DNA from: Allorhodopirellula solitaria
Lineage (GTDB): Bacteria; Planctomycetota; Planctomycetia; Pirellulales; Pirellulaceae
NCBI RefSeq assembly: GCF_007859855.1
Contig: NZ_SJPK01000006.1
Location: 215,963-279,962, forward strand
Direction: 5' to 3'
DNA length: 64,000 nt
The notes beneath the pieces were generated by a model that saw only the letters and a program-made list of their open reading frames with translations, did not search any database and was not told the origin of the DNA. Below are positions 26,969 to 35,603 of this stretch, piece by piece. The stretch's first letter is position 1. Each line of letters starts with the position of its first letter. Both the position numbers and the translations under genes were made by a program.

Positions 26969-27388
26969 CGATTCTCCTCTGCAACTACTAGAAGATTGAA
27001 GGTCACGTAGCGAGAGAGTTTTCCCGCTATCGTGCCGAGCGAATCAACGTGACGTCGCTCGACGTTGCTGATTGAAACGAGTGGCAAAATGATCGTCCAG
27101 AGCTCTCGAGGCGAAGTACGCCGTTCTTCTTCAAAGCTTCACGAGCACGCCAGGCTCCGTGAAGATTCGGTTACCCGAAGCCTTCTGCTAGTGTGAAGAA
27201 ACTGTGCACACCGTCTTTCGGCAATGCGTTTCCACAGTGAAAGATGTGGGATGATCGGTCACGATCGAGGCAAGGCCGGGGCTAGCGATCAGCGCTGTTG
27301 CGTTCGGAGTTCTCCTCGCGGGTGAACACACCTTGAAAACCAACTGCGAGGGCTGCTGCAATCCAATTGCACACCTGACGAGTGGGTC

Positions 27389-28147
27389 GTGGTCGGAATG
27401 GATCAAGACGTCGATCTTCCCAAGACAACGGCATTCCCTGTTCGCACCGCACGGGTGGATGGTAATGGGACAAGTTTGCCGCTCGCGGAGGCACGCAATC
27501 GCGCGGCGGAGTTCAGCCGCAGTGAGTCAATCGTTTTCTTGGACGTCGATTGTATCCCTTCGGCATCCATGATCGATAGGTTCCAGTCTGCGCTGCGAGA
27601 TGATGATCGTTTATGGATGGGAAGTGCTCGCTATCTACCAGCGAACGCAACCGATGGGCAATGGAAGATGGACGACCTGTCGCTGCTAGCGCGCCCGCAT
27701 CCGCTCCAACCCGATTTGGATGAAGGAGAACGGCAACCGTCAGAGCACTACGAGATGTTCTGGTCGTTGTGTTTCGCGATCAGGAAGTCTACGTTTCAGC
27801 AGATCGGTGGGTTTGATGGCTCGTTCGATGGTTACGGCGGCGAGGATACTGATTTCGCTTTCGCAGCGAGACACGCGGGCGTATCGTTCGGTTTTCTAGG
27901 AGCGGTGGCCTATCACCAGCACCACAAGGTTTGCAAACCACCCCTGAACCACTTTGATGCGATCGTGCGAAACGCGATGCAATTTCGCGAGAAGTGGGGC
28001 GTCTGGCCGATGGAGTCTTGGTTAAACGCCTTTGCGAGGATGGGGCTACTCCAGTTTGATATCCGCGATGACACCCTTTCGATTCTGAGAAAACCGTTGA
28101 GTGAGGAAATCGATGCCGCCGCCGCGGTTGCTCCGTATGGCTTCTGA
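27389..28147 (+). CDS. GT2-type glycosyltransferase, 5'-truncated (possible pseudogene)
   Basis: The frame is open from 27326 and reads THLENQLRGLLQSNCTPDE before the GTG at 27389, which already looks like GT2 sequence. The metal motif region is ESIVFLDVDCIPSAS. The acceptor region is FAIRKSTFQQIGGFDGSFDGYGGEDTDFAFAARH, typical of C-terminal galactosyltransferase-like domains. The normal GT2 N-terminus (first beta strand) is missing in this frame because of a TGA at 27323-27325. The adjacent frame just upstream reads AISAVAFGVLLAGEH, which could be that strand, so an AC-dinucleotide frameshift near 27327-27331 is possible. It may be a decayed gene or use an unusual start. Confidence 0.6.
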   Translation: MVGMDQDVDLPKTTAFPVRTARVDGNGTSLPLAEARNRAAEFSRSESIVFLDVDCIPSASMIDRFQSALRDDDRLWMGSARYLPANATDGQWKMDDLSLLARPHPLQPDLDEGERQPSEHYEMFWSLCFAIRKSTFQQIGGFDGSFDGYGGEDTDFAFAARHAGVSFGFLGAVAYHQHHKVCKPPLNHFDAIVRNAMQFREKWGVWPMESWLNAFARMGLLQFDIRDDTLSILRKPLSEEIDAAAAVAPYGF

Positions 28148-28274
28148 AGCGCGGGCAGCATAGCGTTGTTGTCGTTCTCCATTTGACCGAATGGTTTATT
28201 TCACGAACGCTGGTCGCTAGTATCAGCATATCGCTGGCACTGACGACTGGATCCGACCTGAGAGAGACACCGAC

Positions 28275-29489
28275 ATGAGCGACAATTCGACCGAGCCATC
28301 CTGGCGCAAAGAACTCGCGTCTTTGCTAACTCGCTCCGCGTCGTCAGTAGACGATTTTGCCGATACGCAAATTCGTCGTCTCCGCAAACGCTTCGGACGC
28401 TCAGGCCGCCCTGCGATTCAACCGTACAACGGGTACGCCACCGCAGACACCGTGCATCTTCATGGTCGCGTGCTAACCAATCCATTGTTGGACGCCAGGC
28501 TTCGCGACGATCGCTGGTGGCACGATCTGGCAGCTACTATTCAGCGGTTCGCCAGCGACGAAGTCCCTGGTGTCACTGTGCTTGCCCGCATGGGAAATGC
28601 GACAGGGCACACCGTCAGTGACGCCGAAGGCTATTTTCGCGTGACGCTCGCGCGGGACGAGATCGGTGGGGAATTGCCATTTTGGTCGGAAGCGGCCCTC
28701 TGTCTCGCCGATCATCTGCACAAACCGACGATCGAGTCTGCGACGCAGTGTAATGTGATGACGGCGCCAGAGAGGGCGCGCTTTGCGTTGATCAGTGATG
28801 TCGACGATACGATTATGCACACGGGCGCCACGAGTCTCGGGACGATGGCGAAGCTGACATTCTTCGCGAATGCCCGAACGAGAGCACCTCTGCCCGGCAT
28901 CGCGAGTTGGTACGAGGCATTGCAGCATGTCGGCAGCTGTGGGGATCCAAACCTCTCGCCAGAGTGTGAACGCACGAATCCGATTTTCTATGTGAGCAGC
29001 TCACCCTGGAACCTCTACGACCTTCTCGCGGACTTCATTGAGATCAATGCGATACCGGACGGCCCAATTCTACTGCGAGATTTAGGATTCGAAGAGGACA
29101 AATTCTTCAAGAACGGCCATGATCACAAGCTAGCGAAAGCTCGTCGGCTGTTGCGGCAGTTTCCGGGATTGCCGTTTGTGTTGTCAGGCGATTCGGGTCA
29201 AGAAGACGCGCGTCTGTATGCCGCCGCTGCGGAAGAGTTTGGTTCACAAATAAAGGCCATCTTCATCCGCGATATCGACCCGCTGTCGGATAGCACGCAC
29301 GATGAGGAGGTTGTGCGATACATGAGGCAGGCGGGGGCTGCGGGCGTCCCCATGTTCGCGATCGGTGACAGCGTGGAGGCTGCTCGATACTGCGTGGAGC
29401 TGGATTTGTTGCCGCCTTCTTGCCTGGAGGAAATCAAGGAGGCAACCGACCGCGACGAGCATCGTTTGAGCGGGCCATTGACGCCGTGA
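28275..29489 (+). CDS. DUF2183 (App1-like) phosphatase domain protein
   Basis: A 404-residue protein from ATG 28275. The C-terminal half matches the HAD-like DUF2183 domain of yeast phosphatidate phosphatase App1: FALISDVDDTIMHTGA supplies the DxDxT nucleophile, NPIFYVSSSPWNLYDLL the second motif, and LPFVLSGDSGQEDARLY the acidic third motif. Spacing is as expected. The N-terminal part (HLHGRVLTNPLLDARLRDD and GVTVLARMGN) is the usual beta-rich region of bacterial members. It may remodel membrane lipids; activity is inferred. No signal peptide is seen. It converges on the YihY gene. Confidence 0.87.
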   Translation: MSDNSTEPSWRKELASLLTRSASSVDDFADTQIRRLRKRFGRSGRPAIQPYNGYATADTVHLHGRVLTNPLLDARLRDDRWWHDLAATIQRFASDEVPGVTVLARMGNATGHTVSDAEGYFRVTLARDEIGGELPFWSEAALCLADHLHKPTIESATQCNVMTAPERARFALISDVDDTIMHTGATSLGTMAKLTFFANARTRAPLPGIASWYEALQHVGSCGDPNLSPECERTNPIFYVSSSPWNLYDLLADFIEINAIPDGPILLRDLGFEEDKFFKNGHDHKLAKARRLLRQFPGLPFVLSGDSGQEDARLYAAAAEEFGSQIKAIFIRDIDPLSDSTHDEEVVRYMRQAGAAGVPMFAIGDSVEAARYCVELDLLPPSCLEEIKEATDRDEHRLSGPLTP

Positions 29490-29592
29490 ACTCTACTTTC
29501 GACCGTGCCGATATCACGCCACGAGCGATTCCCGTGCGCCCACCCAGGAAAGACGCGACTTGTCCGGTGCCAATTTAAAACGCGGCGAAGAT

Positions 29593-30522
29593 CTAGTCAT
29601 GCACACGGCCGGATTCGGAACGCCGAATCCGCTCCTCCACCTTCACCGCGTGGTCTTCTGGCCGGATTCCACTTCCGTACAACGATGCATACACCTGTGT
29701 GGCTTCCGCGCCGAGCAGCACGATGATCGCCGTGTAATAGACCCACGCCAGCAGCACGGCCAGGGATGCGGCGGCCGAACCAAGCTGGGCTCCCGGTTCG
29801 CTGATTTGGAAGTAGATTTGCATAGCGAATCGCCCGACCAAAAACAGTGCCGTTGTTATCGCTGCGCCTACCCCAACATCTTTCCACCCGACCTCCGCAT
29901 CGGGCATGAACTTGAAGATCGCAGCAAACACGATGAACACGACGACAGCTTGAACGACGAAGTTGACCAGCGTGGCTGCGAACCCCGACATCCCGACCAT
30001 CGAGCCGACTCGATCTCCGACGCCTGCTAACACCGATGAAACGGCCAGAGAAACCAGCAGCAGAAACGCCAATCCGAGGATCATGCCGAACGAAAAGATT
30101 CGCTTCCAAATGATATCTTTGATTCCTGTTTCCTCCGGATCTGGTTTGACTTCCCAAACGCTATTGAGCGACGCCTGCAATGCAGCGACCACTCCGGTGG
30201 CTCCGATAATGATACCCGCGAAACTGATCAGCGTTTTCCACCATTTGCCGCCCGCCTTGTCGTTGTTCTCCAGGATGGTAGCGATTTCGTCGCTGATCGC
30301 TTCGTTTCCAATCATTTGCGACGCCTGTTCTGTAATCGTTTCCTGTGCTTTTGCTTCCGCTTGCTCGCTCTCATAGACTGTCGACATACCCAAGGTTAAG
30401 AGCGTCAACAGCAGGAAAAGCAGCGGTGGTAGAGCGAAGGCGGTGTAGTAAGCCAACGCTGCGGCCAGCGTGGTGCAGTTGTCGCTTGAAAATTCGGAAA
30501 ACGTCTGCTTGAGGAACTTCAT
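29593..30522 (-). CDS. YihY/BrkB-family inner-membrane protein
   Basis: A 309-residue protein from ATG 30522, with alternatives at 30564 and 30585. The N-terminal MKFLKQTFSEFSSDNCTTLAAALAYYTAFALPP matches the family's start before the first membrane helix. About six hydrophobic helices follow, one with IIIGATGVVAALQASLNSVW and a last with LGSAAASLAVLLAWVYYTAI. A conserved Asn/Trp in NSVWEV is present. The C-terminus is charged and cytoplasmic. The transport substrate of this family is not settled. It is divergent from the DUF892 gene, with 312 bp between them; this gap has a run of eight G (30596-30603) and no gene. Confidence 0.88.
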   Translation of the reverse strand: MKFLKQTFSEFSSDNCTTLAAALAYYTAFALPPLLFLLLTLLTLGMSTVYESEQAEAKAQETITEQASQMIGNEAISDEIATILENNDKAGGKWWKTLISFAGIIIGATGVVAALQASLNSVWEVKPDPEETGIKDIIWKRIFSFGMILGLAFLLLVSLAVSSVLAGVGDRVGSMVGMSGFAATLVNFVVQAVVVFIVFAAIFKFMPDAEVGWKDVGVGAAITTALFLVGRFAMQIYFQISEPGAQLGSAAASLAVLLAWVYYTAIIVLLGAEATQVYASLYGSGIRPEDHAVKVEERIRRSESGRVHD

Positions 30523-30834
30523 GACGGGGATTCGTGTGGGCGGTGGGAGCGAGTTGGCGGCCATCAAATCGAGAGTGAACAGCAAATGACATGCCGGGGG
30601 GGGCGTTTGCCGATCCGGCTAGTTTCTCGTTCGTCTCACCCCACAGCGTACCCACCGTTCTCTGGGCTGGATCACGAGAAGAAGGGGGCAACGCGGCTCC
30701 AGAAACTATGTGGCAGCTTCGGTAGGATGTCGACGCCGACCAGGTGTAGCCGGTTCGCTACTGGTCCTGTGGCATTTCATTTGCACCGAAGCGAGCAGGT
30801 TTACTCGAACGATCCACTACCTAGGAGATTACAG

Positions 30835-31347
30835 ATGGGACTCTTTACCAGTGCCCAGTCTGACTCACTCGAATGCTTGCTCGTTGACCAAATGAAGGAC
30901 CTGTATGACGCAGAGCACCGCTTGATCGATGCGCTTCCAAAGATGGCCGATGCAGCATCATCGCCGCAATTGAAGAAGGCGTTTCAGAGCCATCTGCGAG
31001 AAACCAAAGGACATGTCAATCGTCTGGAGCAGGCGTTTCAGCTTCTCGATGAATCCGCCAAGCGGGAGTCCTGTGAGGCGATGAAGGGATTGATCAAGGA
31101 GGGTGAAGAGATGATCGATTCCAAGGGCGACCCGGCTATCAAGGATGCCGCTTTGATCGCGGCAGCGCAGCGGGTCGAACACTACGAAATGGCCGGCTAC
31201 GGTTCGGCGAGGAACTTCGCACAGCGCTGCGGCCGATCGGACGTCGCGGACCTATTGCAGCAGACGTTGCAAGAGGAAGGCGACGCCGACAAGAAACTCA
31301 CGGAAGTTGCTGAGTCGTCGATCAATACGGCGGCGGCCCGTGTTTGA
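30835..31347 (+). CDS. DUF892 (YciE/YciF) ferritin-like protein
   Basis: A 170-residue protein. ATG 30835 is preferred because CTAGGAG lies 9 bases upstream, a rare good ribosome binding site in this window. The four-helix-bundle pattern is clear: LLVDQMKDLYDAEHRLIDAL contains the first E/H metal ligands, FQSHLRETKGHVNRLEQAF the next, and AAQRVEHYEMAGYGSARNF the third set. YciE/YciF proteins bind a di-iron centre and respond to osmotic and oxidative stress. The ExoD gene follows after 131 bp in the same direction. Confidence 0.9.
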   Translation: MGLFTSAQSDSLECLLVDQMKDLYDAEHRLIDALPKMADAASSPQLKKAFQSHLRETKGHVNRLEQAFQLLDESAKRESCEAMKGLIKEGEEMIDSKGDPAIKDAALIAAAQRVEHYEMAGYGSARNFAQRCGRSDVADLLQQTLQEEGDADKKLTEVAESSINTAAARV

Positions 31348-31478
31348 ATCTTGATTCCAGACCCGAACCGGGGCGTGGTGGGATCCGCGCGCCGGGTCGA
31401 ACCTGGGTCAGAATTCAGAGTATCGAAGCAGGCGTAGCTGCAACGCCGGGAAACAATCGGGTACCGCGGTCAATCAAG

Positions 31479-32075
31479 ATGTCCACTTCAACACAACATC
31501 CTACAGAAAACATTCTCAACGAGATCGACGATGCAGCGGATCAACATGATCCGGTGACACTGGGGGATGTAATGGATTTTCTCGGTCAGGACTCTTTCGC
31601 ACCACTCCTGCTTCTGATTGGCGTGGTTATGTTGGTGCCTGGGCCCGCAGACATTCCGGGTGTGCCAGTAATCCTCGGCTTGCTAGTCATTATCGTAGCG
31701 GGCCAGATCGTGCTACATCGCGAGCATCTGTGGATTCCAAACTGGATCGAACGCAGGAGATTGACGGCGGAACGAGCAAAGACAATGGTGTCCTGGGTAC
31801 GCATGCCTGCGCGTTGGGTTGACCGCATTACCAAACCTAGATATCAGGCGATCATCAATCATGCGGGAGCGTCAATGTTAGCCGTTGCCTGCGTCCTCGT
31901 CGCGATGACGACGCCGATTCTTGAGTTGATTCCTTTCAGCGCCAATGTTGCGGGGGCCGCAATCGTTGCGTTCGCGGTTGCTTTGTTAGCGAAGGACGGC
32001 TTGGTGGCAGGGATAGCAATCTTATTGGCATTAGCGACAGTTGGAATGGTGGCCTACCAACTTGTCGGTAGCTGA
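31479..32075 (+). CDS. ExoD-family membrane protein
   Basis: A 198-residue protein from ATG 31479. The N-terminal soluble part contains DPVTLGDVMDFLGQDSFAPL. Hydrophobic helices follow (LLLLIGVVMLVPGPADIPG, VILGLLVIIVAGQIVL), then a basic loop (IERRRLTAERAKTMVSWV) and two or three more helices. This arrangement matches ExoD, needed for exopolysaccharide synthesis and alkali tolerance in rhizobia; its biochemical role is unknown. A 318-bp element sits just 28 bp after the stop, so its insertion spared the gene. Confidence 0.82.
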   Translation: MSTSTQHPTENILNEIDDAADQHDPVTLGDVMDFLGQDSFAPLLLLIGVVMLVPGPADIPGVPVILGLLVIIVAGQIVLHREHLWIPNWIERRRLTAERAKTMVSWVRMPARWVDRITKPRYQAIINHAGASMLAVACVLVAMTTPILELIPFSANVAGAAIVAFAVALLAKDGLVAGIAILLALATVGMVAYQLVGS

Positions 32076-32103
32076 AGTGTACAATCGTGTTGTCAGGAAA
32101 TCG

Positions 32104-32421
32104 GGTTCATCCGACGGAAGCGTGCGCGCGAGGTTTTCGAGGCATGGCTCCAGTATCGAAGGATTTATTTGTGGGATGTGATTATCAATGTTAGACTGGC
32201 ACTGCCGGGAGAGACGGATCCGAGCTCTGCAGAGGTGCAGGCTTGGCAAGGGATATCTCGGTCGCCAGCGTTTCCCTGCAAAAGCGGTACGCCAATGGTG
32301 TTGTCGGTCCCTGGCGAGCGTTTGTTCGTCAGGGACGCATTTTTGAACGATCATTGGATACGAGAGCCATGCCTCAAAAAACCTTCCGCTGGGCTCTGCG
32401 CACGCTTCCCTCGGATGAACC
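32104..32421 (+). mobile_element. 318-bp MITE-like element, copy 2
   Basis: Ends are GGTTCATCC and GGATGAACC. The inverted repeat extends to GACGGAAGCGTGCGC against GCGCACGCTTCCCTC, about 24 bases with one mismatch. Flanks are GGAAATCG on the left (32096-32103) and GGAAACCG on the right (32422-32429), an 8-bp target duplication with one change. It has no transposase gene. The right end lies 104 bp before ppa, so the element supplies or displaces part of the ppa leader. Confidence 0.9.
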
Positions 32422-32525
32422 GGAAACCGTCGCTTACTGCGGAATCGGATCTCTAACGTCAGCAGGTGAGTTGCAGGCCCGACGCACAACCAGAGTGATA
32501 CCCGCAATTCAGAGCGAGAACGACG

Positions 32526-33068
32526 ATGGATCCGAGAAATACAATTACCTCACATCCGTGGCATGGCGTTTCCCCTGGTGCGAATGCACCGGACGTCGTC
32601 AATGTCATCGTTGAGATTCCGCGAGACGGTAAAGTAAAATATGAACTCGACAAAGACAGCGGTCTGCTGAAGGTCGATCGAGTTTTGTTTTCGGCAGTGC
32701 ACTACCCGGCCAACTATGGGTTCATTCCCCAAACACTCGCCGACGATTCCGACCCGCTTGACGTGCTGGTGCTGTGTCAGGAGCCTGTTGTCCCGCTCGC
32801 CCTCATGCAGACGCGACCTATCGGCCTGATGACGATGGTGGATGAAGGCAAAATCGACCACAAGATCATCGGCGTGGCTGTGGGCGACGCCGAGTTTAAT
32901 GCATTTTCTGATCTGCAGTCTCTGCCCAAACACCGTTTGGAGATGGTGCGTCGGTTTTTTATGGACTACAAAACACTTGAAAAGAAAAATGTCGAGGTCC
33001 GGGACTTTTCTGATGCAACGACGGCGAAAGAAGTGATCAGGAAGGCGATTCGCCAGTACCAAAATTAG
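32526..33068 (+). CDS. ppa: Inorganic pyrophosphatase (family I)
   Basis: A 180-residue soluble enzyme that hydrolyses pyrophosphate to drive biosynthesis. The conserved NVIVEIPRDGKVKYELDKDS provides substrate-binding Glu/Lys. The metal-binding signature is DDSDPLDVLVL, and HYPANYGFIPQTL is the typical strand before it. The MVDEGKIDHKIIGV motif carries further metal ligands. Length agrees with hexameric bacterial enzymes. The start ATG 32526 follows a mobile element that ends 104 bp upstream, so its native promoter was probably separated or replaced. The convergent SHD1 gene ends 6 bp beyond its stop. Confidence 0.95.
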   Translation: MDPRNTITSHPWHGVSPGANAPDVVNVIVEIPRDGKVKYELDKDSGLLKVDRVLFSAVHYPANYGFIPQTLADDSDPLDVLVLCQEPVVPLALMQTRPIGLMTMVDEGKIDHKIIGVAVGDAEFNAFSDLQSLPKHRLEMVRRFFMDYKTLEKKNVEVRDFSDATTAKEVIRKAIRQYQN

Positions 33069-33074
33069 CCATTG

Positions 33075-34985
33075 TCATTTGGAATCGACGAGACCCTGCA
33101 AAGTGAACTGAGACGACATCAGTGCGCTGGAACGGTTTCCGCCGGCTTGATTGTCACTGGGCTTTTGCATGAACTCGGGGAAGCGGAGTGCCGCGAACAT
33201 GGACGTATTGGGAGCCTTGCCTGCTTCATCGAGCGCTTCTTGCATCGTTTGGCCACGTTTTGTCATTAGGACCCCAGGGACATTGGAACGATTGGTCGAC
33301 CAGAGTGCTTTGCCGTTCCACTGTATCTTCACGGACGACGTGAATTTGTTGACGATGTAGGAACCGGCGGCGATATAGCCCACTGCCTCTTGTTTCGGGC
33401 CACTGATCGAGGCAACAATCTGAATCGGCGATGAACTGTCGAGCGTATAACCTGAAGTTGTCACGGACTTCTCGATTCCCTCTCTGGCGACCTCTTGGTA
33501 CTGGCCGGTGACCCCGGAGACGTCAACGGAAACGCCGACTCCGGGATGCAGTAGGAACAGTGAAGGGGCCTCTTGCGCCTGCTCGAGCATCTTGATTGCA
33601 GCGGGGTGCGGGAACTTGGCTGGTGCCAAGACGCCTCCTGCATTGGACTGGAAGGCGATGAACGACGTGCCTCCGATGGTCTCGATCTGGGAAGCACCTC
33701 GGTACTCACAAACCTGGATCTTGCTCTCCAGATCGATCAGCAAGCGGTTGTCCAAAAGTGCAAAGTCTTCGTTGGGGAAACTCAATGCCTTGGTCGCGAT
33801 GGGGCCGCCGGGGAGGGTGAACTCAAATGCCCATTGGCCTGTTTGAGTATCCATGACTCGCACATCTGCGATCGACGTCAACAGGATCTGCTTGCCATTG
33901 GGACTCCAGGCGACCCGGCACCAACCCGTTGCGGTGTTGGGAGGTAAGGCGGTACTGCCAAGAATCTCGGCGGTCTCAGGATTGAGAACCATGAGTGTCT
34001 TCTCGTCAAAAACGGCTAGCAATTTTCGGTCAGCTGAGAGCTTCATCGCAAAGTTGCGTTCACTTAATCGAGCGTGCCAAATCGGTTTACGCTTCGACAG
34101 GTCCCATAGCACCAGGTGGCCTTTGTCGCTGATCGTTAACACTCGACTGCCACTGAGCACCTCGGCTGCGAGCACGTCCGCGTCTGATCGCCCGCCGTCT
34201 TTGTCTTGGGGGTAAGGCGTCCAGCTTGCCGAACGGACAACCTTCTTGCCATTAAACCGCCAGAGCTGCAATTCGCTTTTCTTTTCGTATCCACCCCGGT
34301 CGTCGCTGCAGCCCACCATCAAGACGGAGTTGCCATTGTCGAGCAATGCCAGCGGCCGCATGTGGCCTTCGACCGGGCCGCCGTGGATGGATTTTCCTGA
34401 CACGAGATCGACGAGCGATAGTCTGCTTTGCGGTTTAGGAACACCGAACGAAACGGTATTTCCCACGGCGGCACGTTTGGATTGGGTGTTGATCGCCAGC
34501 GGTTGCAGGTTCTCGTGGAAGGTCGATTTTTTCGTGAGTGCTGCTCGCTTGGGTTCCCATCCCAGACCGCCATCGGACTCCGGGACCTGCCACTGAACGC
34601 CGGCCATGGACGTGAACTGATTCGCGTCGTCCCAGTTCACTGGCTGGGGTGTTGCCCACAACGCCGCGTTCACGTCGGCGTCGGCCGATGTCGGACTGCT
34701 GCTTGTCGGCTCCTCATCGACCATCTCAAAGGGATTGTCGCCTCCGCTCAAGAATGCTTGGTCTTGTTCGCTGAGCCGGGAGATTGGAATACGAATCGTT
34801 TTGCCGTCACTGTTCTTGATCATGGCGTTGCCGCCGGTGACCTCGATCAGCGTTCCGGTAATCTTGAAGCGACCAGTGGAGTCTGTCCACTGCCTCGCGG
34901 CGTCTTGCGAATGGCCGATCGAGACAGCTACGAGCGGCAGGCAAACCATTAGAAAAAGAACGGTACGAACCGATGCAAGCGTCAT
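33075..34985 (-). CDS. Secreted SHD1-domain protein with beta-propeller-like repeats
   Basis: A 636-residue protein. The frame continues upstream through the 318-bp element, but ATG 34985 gives a proper signal peptide (MTLASVRTVLFLMVCLPLVA, cleavage near SIGHSQ), so I take that as the start. Residues about 30-80 form an SHD1 domain (WTDSTGRFKITGTLIEV, IRIPISRLSEQDQAFL), common in planctomycete secreted proteins. Residues about 190-470 contain WD40-like strands (VLTISDKGHLVLWDLSKRK, GRVAWSPNGKQILLTS-type segments). The C-terminal part is unassigned. It probably mediates protein contacts at the envelope. Its upstream region holds element copy 3, 118 bp from the start. Confidence 0.75.
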   Translation of the reverse strand: MTLASVRTVLFLMVCLPLVAVSIGHSQDAARQWTDSTGRFKITGTLIEVTGGNAMIKNSDGKTIRIPISRLSEQDQAFLSGGDNPFEMVDEEPTSSSPTSADADVNAALWATPQPVNWDDANQFTSMAGVQWQVPESDGGLGWEPKRAALTKKSTFHENLQPLAINTQSKRAAVGNTVSFGVPKPQSRLSLVDLVSGKSIHGGPVEGHMRPLALLDNGNSVLMVGCSDDRGGYEKKSELQLWRFNGKKVVRSASWTPYPQDKDGGRSDADVLAAEVLSGSRVLTISDKGHLVLWDLSKRKPIWHARLSERNFAMKLSADRKLLAVFDEKTLMVLNPETAEILGSTALPPNTATGWCRVAWSPNGKQILLTSIADVRVMDTQTGQWAFEFTLPGGPIATKALSFPNEDFALLDNRLLIDLESKIQVCEYRGASQIETIGGTSFIAFQSNAGGVLAPAKFPHPAAIKMLEQAQEAPSLFLLHPGVGVSVDVSGVTGQYQEVAREGIEKSVTTSGYTLDSSSPIQIVASISGPKQEAVGYIAAGSYIVNKFTSSVKIQWNGKALWSTNRSNVPGVLMTKRGQTMQEALDEAGKAPNTSMFAALRFPEFMQKPSDNQAGGNRSSALMSSQFTLQGLVDSK

Positions 34986-35103
34986 GACAAAAGACTCGAT
35001 AAGGAAACACGTAATAGTGGCGGATAGGAACGAATGCAGTTTCAGAACCACAGGAGATGAATGGAACTTGGCGAAAAAGTATGCAGCGTTCGGTGCAAAA
35101 AAT

Positions 35104-35421
35104 GGTTGATCCGACGGAATCGTGCGCAGAGCACAGCGGAAGTTTTTTTGAGGCATGGCTCTCGTATCCAATGATCGTTCAAAAATGCGTCCGTGACGAA
35201 GAAACGCTCGCCAGGGACCGACAACACCATTGGCGTACCGCTTTTGCAGGGAAACGCTGGCGACCGAGATATCCCTTGCCAAGCCCGCACCTCTGCAGAG
35301 CTCGGCTGCGTTTCTCCCGCCAGTGCCAGTCTAACATTGATAATCACATCCCACAAATAAATCCTTCGATACGGGAGCCATGCCTTGAAAACCTCGGGCG
35401 CACGCTTCCGGCGGATGAGCC
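35104..35421 (-). mobile_element. 318-bp MITE-like element, copy 3 (inverted)
   Basis: In window orientation the ends are GGTTGATCC and GGATGAGCC. It is flanked by an exact 8-bp direct repeat, CAAAAAAT at 35096-35103 and 35422-35429, the clearest evidence that the family moves and duplicates its target. Its right end faces the SHD1 gene (start 34985), the same relative orientation as copy 2 to ppa. An open frame through it fuses to the SHD1 gene but is not needed to explain that gene. Confidence 0.92.
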
Positions 35422-35603
35422 CAAAAAATGACAAAGCGATACAACTTAGCAAGTTCTCTCCAAGTGGGCCGTCCGCTGGCTCACTGAGCCACGCCAGTAG
35501 GCTCAGTCGCGTTTTGCGGCCGGGAAACGCTCCTCACGGTTTCTTCCGCTGATGAGTGCTGAATTGGAGAGAAACGATTGGCAAGATCTCGCCTGCAGTC
35601 ATT

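Noticed and set aside
34986-35282. An N-terminal extension of the SHD1 protein into the mobile element
   Set aside because: ATG 34985 gives a normal signal peptide; the extension would bury it behind about 99 residues of element sequence.
35430-35603. A terminator after cusA (GGCTCACTGAGCC hairpin)
   Set aside because: The short stem has no T-run in the cusA direction, so it cannot be supported as an intrinsic terminator.
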